NCBI GenBank assembly: GCA_002862135.1
Contig: PKCI01000063.1
Span: 1 to 43,427 of the forward strand
DNA: 43,427 nt
Direction of reading: 5' to 3'
Source: Verrucomicrobiota bacterium
GTDB taxonomy: Bacteria; Verrucomicrobiota; Verrucomicrobiia; Verrucomicrobiales; DEV007
Shown: piece by piece, positions 37,465 to 43,427 of the stretch
Numbering within the stretch: the stretch's first letter is position 1
Layout: the number at the start of each line of letters is the position of its first letter
Notes under the pieces: generated by a model
What the model was told of the DNA's origin: nothing
Seen by the model: only the letters and a program-made list of their open reading frames with translations
Databases searched by the model: none
Made by a program: the position numbers and the translations under genes

Positions 37465-40293
37465 CTAATGAATGAAGATAAACTCTTTCATATTTACGAC
37501 GACATGGCCGACATTGGCCCAGGCCGCTTTTGGCTCGGTCCCGGCTGCCGTCTCCGATTCGAAAAATGACAGGACGCTTTCCATCTCTGATTCACATGGC
37601 TCGCGACCCAGCGCCCTAAGATACATATAACTGATTTTCTCCCGAGGAGACTTCTCCATAACGGCGATCGACTCTCCCCACTTTTCACTCTGCTGCACGA
37701 CGAAGGGGTCATTCATCATCACCAGCGCTTGGGCCGGAACATTGGAAACACTGCGGCGCCCCTTGGGCCCAAATGGATTAGGGGCATCAAATGTCAGCAT
37801 GAACGGAGAGAGGAAATTCCGATAAACCGCTCCGTAAATACTCCGGCGCCCGGCGCCATCAAGAGGTCCGCTCTTGCGTCCGCCGCGGCCTGTCATGAAA
37901 TCAGTTCGATGCGTCGCAATCGATGGCCCATACAAATTCTTATCGAGTTGCCCGGATACTGCGAGAATCGAATCACGAATCGCTTCACCCGTCAGTCGCT
38001 TCACCGGCATGCGATGGAGCAAATGATTTGCCTCATCAGCATGGGCAATCGTGTCAGGGTCAAGTTGAGGATTGGCCTCGGACGACTGGCGATAAGTGGA
38101 GGAAAGCACAATCTCGCGAAGCATCGCTTTGACCGACCAGTCCTTTTCCACGAGTTCAGACGCCAGCCAATCCAGAAGTTCAGGATGCGATGGTAGCTGC
38201 CCCATTGGGCCAAAGTCATCCACTGAAGCTACGATACCTCGACCGAACAAATGATGCCAAAGGCGATTAACCAGGACGCGGGAGGTCAGAGGGTTATCAG
38301 CGCTCGCAACTTCATTCGCCAAAGTGAGGCGGTCGCCTTCTTTCCCCCCAAGAGCAGTGAGAAAACGACGCGGGACTCTTTCACCAAGTGACCGATGACT
38401 TCCACGGATATAAACTGCCGCTCCTTCCGGTGTCCCCTCTGCCATCGCCAGGGCAAACCTTGGGTTCGGGAGTTGATTCGCCATCGCCTCGCCTTGCTTC
38501 ACCAAGGACAGAACTTCAGCACTCAACGCCGGTGCAGGCGATCCACTTGTTTTGTTTGGCGGAACCACTCCACCAACACGCACCTCGTCCAAAATAATAT
38601 CGCCGCCACCCTCGTCGGAAAACTCCAGATAGACCTTGTGGCCGATATACTTATCGAGATTGCCTTTCAGAGCCAGCCACCTGAACTGGCCCTTGGTGTC
38701 GATGTCCTTGATTACCGAACCTCTGAAGAGCAGTGGCTGATAACGGGCCATCTGGTAGTTATCGATAATCAGTCTGACGGCCACCTTGGATCCCTTTGCC
38801 CGGACATAGATGGCGTCACCATCCAGATTAAAGGTTGGTGACCTGAGAACACCGACTTGAGAACGACCGTAAACCCCGGAATCAATGGTGCCCGGAACGG
38901 TTAGAGGATTACCGGTATCGAATCTTATTCCCTGCTGTTTTCCAGCGCCGGCAAACGCAACGCCTGTCACACTCCAACCCTCTGGAATGACTCCTTCCGA
39001 GAAATCTTCGAATGCTCCATCGTCACCGGTCGTCGACACCACCTCAGAGGCAGGCAGTTGGGCATCAGCCTTCAGTTTCAACTCCTCCAGCTTCATCCGC
39101 GTTTCTTCCCGCTCGCGATGCGGGTCGATTGGGTATTCTTGCCGGGCGCTGCTGTGGATATAGGCCGTCATGGCATAGTAATCAGCGGCGGAAATCGCAT
39201 CGAACTTGTGATCGTGACAGCGAGCGCACGAAATCGTTAGTCCAAGAAAGCTCTTCCCGAATACATCCAGTTGATTGTCCATGATCTCGCTCTCATTGGC
39301 GAGCACATCGGTGGGAGCATGTGTGGCGTCGTGAAAATACCAGAATCCGGTTCCAATCACCGACTCGTTGAAATCGTCCGAAGGATTTCGACGAGGTTCT
39401 TTCAGTAAATCCCCTGCGATATGTTCACGAACAAACTGGTCATAGGGTAAGTCCTCGTTGAATGCCCTGATAAGATAATCCCGATATTCGAAGGCATGAG
39501 GGATGGTGTAATCAAACTCATGACCATAGCTTTCCGCATAGCGGATCAGGTCCATCCAGTGACGGGCCCACCTCTCGCCGTAGTGAGGAGAGGCGAGCAG
39601 CCGATCAACCAGCTTCTCGTAGGCGTCTGATGATTTATCCGCCTCAAAGGCTTGGATTTCTTCCGGACTCGGAGGCAAACCGGTCAGGTCAAAATGGACC
39701 CGGCGAAGCCAGACCAGCTTTGCCGCTTCCTCTGCGGGATGGAGACCGCTCTTCTCAAGACGGTCGAGAATGAAATGATCCATACCACTCCTCGGCCAAT
39801 CTGTTACTTTGACCGACGGCTCCTCAGGGCGCTCTACCGGGCGCCAGCTCCAGTGTTTCGCCCGGCGTTTCTCCAGATCAAACCCCTCTCCCTTGCCTTC
39901 CCTCTGGGGGACAGGCTCATCCGGCCAAACCGCGCCATCAGCAATCCACTGTTCAAAATCCCGAACAATCTCCTCGCTAAGTTTTTCTTTCGGCGGCATC
40001 TGCAGATCAACATTGCCATATCGGATCGACTCGATCAGGAGACTCTCTTCAACTTTTCCGGGAACGATAGCAGCACCGGTCTCACCTCCTTCAAGCAGAT
40101 GGTCACGATGATCCAAGAGGAGCCTCCCCTTCAACTTCTCGGAGTCGGCAGAGTGACATTTGTAACACTTCTCTGCCAGCACCGGACGGATACGCTTTTC
40201 GAAGAACTGCAACGGCTCCGTAGCAGCATCTCTGGCTGATACAGAACCAGCAAAAAAGCAGGGGAATGTCAGAATCGGAAGGAGGAGTTTCAT
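37465..40293 (-). CDS. Exported PSCyt1/DUF1549/DUF1553 protein
   Basis: This 942-residue exported protein has a signal peptide (MKLLLPILTFPCFFAGSVSA). A planctomycete-type cytochrome c domain with haem motif CYKCH is at 43-47. DUF1549 follows at about 168-380, with a second CxxCH (CARCH, 356-360). An insert of about 200 residues (395-600) looks like a beta-sandwich: FNLDGDAIYVRAKGSKVAVR, then VYLEFSDEGGGDIILDEVRV. DUF1553 is at about 640-905. It forms an operon with the DUF1501 gene. The pair is typical of the PVC group and is thought, not shown, to act on polymers with redox help from the haem. I chose the ATG at 40293 over an in-frame TTG at 40335. Confidence 0.92.
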   Translation of the reverse strand: MKLLLPILTFPCFFAGSVSARDAATEPLQFFEKRIRPVLAEKCYKCHSADSEKLKGRLLLDHRDHLLEGGETGAAIVPGKVEESLLIESIRYGNVDLQMPPKEKLSEEIVRDFEQWIADGAVWPDEPVPQREGKGEGFDLEKRRAKHWSWRPVERPEEPSVKVTDWPRSGMDHFILDRLEKSGLHPAEEAAKLVWLRRVHFDLTGLPPSPEEIQAFEADKSSDAYEKLVDRLLASPHYGERWARHWMDLIRYAESYGHEFDYTIPHAFEYRDYLIRAFNEDLPYDQFVREHIAGDLLKEPRRNPSDDFNESVIGTGFWYFHDATHAPTDVLANESEIMDNQLDVFGKSFLGLTISCARCHDHKFDAISAADYYAMTAYIHSSARQEYPIDPHREREETRMKLEELKLKADAQLPASEVVSTTGDDGAFEDFSEGVIPEGWSVTGVAFAGAGKQQGIRFDTGNPLTVPGTIDSGVYGRSQVGVLRSPTFNLDGDAIYVRAKGSKVAVRLIIDNYQMARYQPLLFRGSVIKDIDTKGQFRWLALKGNLDKYIGHKVYLEFSDEGGGDIILDEVRVGGVVPPNKTSGSPAPALSAEVLSLVKQGEAMANQLPNPRFALAMAEGTPEGAAVYIRGSHRSLGERVPRRFLTALGGKEGDRLTLANEVASADNPLTSRVLVNRLWHHLFGRGIVASVDDFGPMGQLPSHPELLDWLASELVEKDWSVKAMLREIVLSSTYRQSSEANPQLDPDTIAHADEANHLLHRMPVKRLTGEAIRDSILAVSGQLDKNLYGPSIATHRTDFMTGRGGRKSGPLDGAGRRSIYGAVYRNFLSPFMLTFDAPNPFGPKGRRSVSNVPAQALVMMNDPFVVQQSEKWGESIAVMEKSPREKISYMYLRALGREPCESEMESVLSFFESETAAGTEPKAAWANVGHVVVNMKEFIFIH

Positions 40294-40438
40294 TGCAGTC
40301 ACGAATTTATACGAAATCTCCTTAGTGATGGGCAATATGACAAACTATATTGGGACACATTCCGATACTGTCTTCGCATCTAATCTCCTTATTTGCGCTA
40401 TGAAGTGGAAAACTTTGGTCTGGTTCACGTGATTTCAC

Positions 40439-41088
40439 CATGGCCCGCCCCCAACTGGAATTCATCCCCACCGGCCCGTCTAAGGCCCTCGTCTTCAAAA
40501 TCGATCGTTATATTATATCTGGCCAGTCTACCACTACCATCCGGAATTCGATATCCTGCTGTCACTAAAAGGCCGCGCCGGATAATTCATCTCCGGAGAT
40601 CACATCGGTGCCCTGGGTGAAGGGACCCTGTTCATGAACGGTCCTAACATTCCGCACGCCCTTCATTCCAGCCAGCCTGACGATGAAGACTGGGAACGCC
40701 CCTCGATCGCCGTATTTCAGTTTTCCCGTGAGTCCCCTGGTATTGAGCTGCTTCAAAAAACGAACTGCACACTATCCGCGGATTTCTCGAAGAAGCAGCC
40801 TCAATCGCCAAGATGAGTCCAAAGTCTTTCTGCCGCTTCTTCAAAGCTAATACCGGGAAAACTCTAGAGGTATACCTGCATGAGCTTCGCATTGGAGGAG
40901 CCTGCCGCTTTCTCATCGAGACCAACGTTCCGATTTCCGAAATCGCCCTCGACTGCGGCTACAACAATCTCTCCAACTTTAACAGGCGCTTCCGCTCCAT
41001 CAAAGAGACAACCCCGAGGGAATATCGTCAGCAGTTCCGAATCAACCCTGAACAGCAGAGCCACCCACTTCCGGAAATCTTAACGTGA
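40439..41088 (+). pseudogene. Broken AraC-family regulator
   Basis: Three frames together give an AraC-type regulator. It starts MARPQLEFIPTGPSKALVFK. A frameshift near 40517 is followed by VYHYHPEFDILLSLKGRAG, a TAA, then FISGDHIGALGEGTLFMNGP and NIPHALHSSQPDDEDWERPS, the cupin sensor. After a second frameshift near 40760 comes the DNA-binding part: SIAKMSPKSFCRFFKANTGK, EIALDCGYNNLSNFNRRFRS and TTPREYRQQF. The middle linker (roughly 80 residues in relatives, by my recollection) is missing. It is divergent from the DUF1549 gene and may once have controlled it. Confidence 0.8.
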
Positions 41089-41185
41089 GAAAGTTCACTT
41101 CATCGGGAACCTTTCGAACCCAGAGGAATTCTGCCGAAGCTTGCTCTTATCATACCCCTTAACATGGCACAAGCCTTACACCTGC

Positions 41186-43324
41186 CTAAAACAGCGCGTT
41201 CTTAAGGTAGGTAAACTCTAACGCAATTCTCTTGGCACGCTCAATCTGGTTCGCAGCAGCCGAGTGTCCTCCGTCGATATTCTCATAATAGAAGAACGGC
41301 AGAGCCGCTTCCTCGAACCTCCGCGCCATCTTCCGCGCGTGCCCTGGGTGAACCCGGTCATCTTTGGTTGAGGTAACAAAAAAAGGAACTGGGTATTCTT
41401 TCAACGGGTCAAAATTGTGGTAGGGGGAAATTTTTCCAAGAAACTCCCGTTCCCCGGACACCTCGGGAGATCCATACTCATCAACCCACGATGCCCCAGC
41501 AAGCAACAGGTGGTAGCGAAGCATGTCGAGAAGTGGAACCTGAACGACCACCGCGTTCCAAAGATCGGGACGCTGATTCAACATCACACCCATGAGAAGG
41601 CCTCCGTTTGATCCCCCCATAATACCAAGGTGTCTTGGACTGGTGATACCGCGCTCAATTAACTCTTCCGCAACAGAGATAAAATCATCGTAAATCCGCT
41701 GGCGATTCAATTTCAATCCCGCTTGGTGCCACTCTGGCCCATACTCACCGCCACCTCTTATGTTCGCCAGCACATACACTCCTCCCTTTTCAAGCCAGAG
41801 ACGCCCAATGGTGCTCCGATAGGACGGATTGAGCGAAATTTGGAAGCCGCCATACGCGTAGAGCAACGTCGGATTCATCCCGTCAAAATCCACTTCCTCG
41901 TGACGAATCACAAAATAAGGCACGCGGGTTCCATCGGTTGACCTGGCAAAGAACTGCTCCGCCACCAATCCCATGGAATCAAACTTTTCGGGTAATGATA
42001 ACAATCCTGACAAATCCCTTGAAACCGGATCGTATTGAAACAGCGTCGTTGGAGTGAGGAAGTCCTCATAACTGATGAACATCAGGCTCTCGTCAATGCT
42101 CGAGAAGGCGACATCGGCCTGTCCCTCGCCGGGCAACTCTACCGGATCGATCGACCAACTATCGCCGTCGCGCTCCAGTCGCAGGATTCTTCCAACGACA
42201 TCCTCGTTAATCGAAATGAGGGCGGTCTCTTTCCCAATCGACACCCCCGTCAGGGCCTGGTTTTTCTGAGGACGAAACACGAGAGAAACCTCCGGAAGTT
42301 CACGGGTGGAAAGGAATTCATCCAGATCAAAGGAAACCAGGTCTCCGCTTATGAACGACTGATCTCCAGCCAATTCCCAGTCCTGCTGCAGGGATACCAG
42401 CATCCGCCCGCGATAGGCACCTGAGAGATAAGACTTCGGCGGGATGGCGACCTTGACCGGCTCTTCACCCTCGCCAGGAAGCCACCAGGTCGTATCCGTA
42501 AAAAAGGTATCAGCTTCCGAAGCGAAGGAGAGAAGGGTCCCATCCGCCCGCTTGATCGTAAATGCACTCACTGAAACATCGGTCAAATCGCCCTCGATGA
42601 CAGTCTCTGCCCCTGACATCGGGGTGCCCCGCTTCCAGCGTTTTACGATGCGGGGGTAGCCCGACTCGGTAAGCGAGCCTTCACCCCAGTCCGTTCCGAT
42701 CAGGATGGTATTCGCGTCCTCCCAGGCCATTCCCTGCTTGGCCTCCGGGGTCTCAAATCCACCCTCCACAAAGCTCTTCAAATCGATATCAAACTCCCGG
42801 CGAACAACGGCGTCTTTTCCTCCGTCAGAGAGAGCTACCAGACAAAAGTATTTACCACTCTCCTGATCATGAAAAGTATGTGCCCCCTTGAAGACCCAGT
42901 TCTTTTCCTCCTCTTCGGCGAGCTGGTCAAAGTCGAGGATGGTCTCCCACTCCGGATCATCAGTGCCATATTGTTCCAGCGGGGTTCTCCGCCAGATACC
43001 CCGGACGTGGTCCTCGTCCTGCCAGAAATTATAGAAATAGTCTCCACGAACTTTGCCGTAGGGAATGCGCTCCTTTGAAGTCAACACTTCGAGAGCATCA
43101 GCGAGGTCTGCTTCGAAGTCCCCATCGGCCTGAAGCTCACTCAAAGAGCGCTCATTCTGTTCCCGCACCCAGGTCAGCGCCTCTTCACCTTCCACTTCCT
43201 CCAGCCAGAGATGCTGCGAAGGGTCAAACTTGCTCATTTTTTCGTCCTGTTCGCTCCGGACTTCCTGACAAAAGACCAGATCTAATCCAAATACCAAACA
43301 CAAAGATCCGATCCAAAGCTTCAT
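41186..43324 (-). CDS. Exported prolyl oligopeptidase (S9A family)
   Basis: This is a serine peptidase that cuts small peptides, usually after proline. It has 712 residues, with an N-terminal signal peptide (MKLWIGSLCLVFGLDLVFCQ). A seven-bladed propeller occupies roughly residues 100-440, followed by the alpha/beta hydrolase domain. The catalytic Ser is in GIMGGSNGGLLMG (about 572), the Asp in TSTKDDRVHP (about 656) and the His in DGGHSAAANQ (about 688). The stretch NIRGGGEYGPEWHQAGLK is typical. The first open codon is a TTG at 43327; I prefer the ATG at 43324. The residue before the mature part could be a Cys of a degenerate lipobox, which I cannot decide. Confidence 0.93.
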   Translation of the reverse strand: MKLWIGSLCLVFGLDLVFCQEVRSEQDEKMSKFDPSQHLWLEEVEGEEALTWVREQNERSLSELQADGDFEADLADALEVLTSKERIPYGKVRGDYFYNFWQDEDHVRGIWRRTPLEQYGTDDPEWETILDFDQLAEEEEKNWVFKGAHTFHDQESGKYFCLVALSDGGKDAVVRREFDIDLKSFVEGGFETPEAKQGMAWEDANTILIGTDWGEGSLTESGYPRIVKRWKRGTPMSGAETVIEGDLTDVSVSAFTIKRADGTLLSFASEADTFFTDTTWWLPGEGEEPVKVAIPPKSYLSGAYRGRMLVSLQQDWELAGDQSFISGDLVSFDLDEFLSTRELPEVSLVFRPQKNQALTGVSIGKETALISINEDVVGRILRLERDGDSWSIDPVELPGEGQADVAFSSIDESLMFISYEDFLTPTTLFQYDPVSRDLSGLLSLPEKFDSMGLVAEQFFARSTDGTRVPYFVIRHEEVDFDGMNPTLLYAYGGFQISLNPSYRSTIGRLWLEKGGVYVLANIRGGGEYGPEWHQAGLKLNRQRIYDDFISVAEELIERGITSPRHLGIMGGSNGGLLMGVMLNQRPDLWNAVVVQVPLLDMLRYHLLLAGASWVDEYGSPEVSGEREFLGKISPYHNFDPLKEYPVPFFVTSTKDDRVHPGHARKMARRFEEAALPFFYYENIDGGHSAAANQIERAKRIALEFTYLKNALF

Positions 43325-43344
43325 CAAAGGAGGAATTAATCAGA

Positions 43345-43427
43345 TCAGGAATCCTCGCCGTCTTCGATGATCCGGCCGTGCAGATCCGGGATCATCAGTA
43401 TCTCTCCACAGTCGCGGAACGGACAGG
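43345..43427 (-). CDS. C-terminal end of an unidentified protein (partial)
   Basis: The last 83 bases encode a minus-strand C-terminus. It contains CPFRDCGEILMIPDLHGRII and ends EDGEDS at a TGA (43345-43347). CPFRDCG could be half of a zinc ribbon. The gene continues beyond the window. It stops 20 bases before the prolyl oligopeptidase start on the same strand, so the two may share a transcript. Too little is visible to name it. Confidence 0.55.
   Translation of the reverse strand, partial: CPFRDCGEILMIPDLHGRIIEDGEDS

Overview
The window looks like a chromosomal segment of a marine-type Verrucomicrobia bacterium (order Verrucomicrobiales is my best guess). I infer this from gene content, not from an rRNA or marker tree. 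The clues are a twin-arginine S1 sulfatase beside an ECF-like sigma factor with a FecR-LamG partner, a cytochrome-domain/DUF1549/DUF1553 gene paired with a DUF1501 gene, a PUR-domain protein, a monomeric NADP isocitrate dehydrogenase and a membrane pyrophosphatase. Most of the rest is housekeeping. I saw no tRNA, rRNA, CRISPR array, insertion sequence or prophage.

Layout. 1-2.0 kb: FHA-domain membrane protein downstream of carA. 2.0-2.5 kb: decayed C-terminus of an M60-like (enhancin-type) metallopeptidase. 2.7-4.9 kb: monomeric icd, with a bidirectional terminator against a Tat-exported sulfatase. 6.6-8.7 kb: sigma factor and FecR-LamG protein, overlapping by 4 bases and divergent from the sulfatase. 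8.75-15 kb: membrane pyrophosphatase, a small secreted unknown, mutS and a metallophosphoesterase. 15.2-17.0 kb: tatC with a large periplasmic-loop insert and a long His/Asp-rich tail ending in a ComEA-like helix-hairpin-helix domain, the oddest gene here. 17.3-20.9 kb: PUR-domain gene, yicC, a membrane-anchored unknown, gmk, then coaC and coaB as two ORFs split by a single in-frame TGA. 20.9-21.5 kb: a rearranged-looking gap with gene fragments. 21.5-30.5 kb: ftsK, a lipoprotein, ilvC, a cysteine desulfurase, folC, a thioredoxin-type arsC and rlmN. 30.5-33.5 kb: three-gene pnt transhydrogenase operon. 33.6-35.6 kb: a solitary GspF/PilC-like gene divergent from folE2. 35.6-41.1 kb: the DUF1549/DUF1553-DUF1501 pair lying between two dead genes, an SPFH/band-7 remnant and an AraC-type regulator remnant. 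41.2-43.3 kb: exported prolyl oligopeptidase. The last 80 bases hold the C-terminus of an unidentified gene.

How the parts fit. The sigma/FecR-LamG pair, the sulfatase and the DUF1549/DUF1501 pair belong to the polysaccharide and sulfated-polymer lifestyle typical of this phylum. The sulfatase and DUF1501 protein carry twin-arginine leaders, so they would depend on the Tat translocase whose unusual TatC is encoded here. The M60, SPFH and AraC remnants show that accessory genes around the conserved core are being lost. No single locus is clearly a new defence or biosynthetic system. The best candidates for something undescribed are the TatC-HhH fusion and the in-frame TGA-C break between coaC and coaB.
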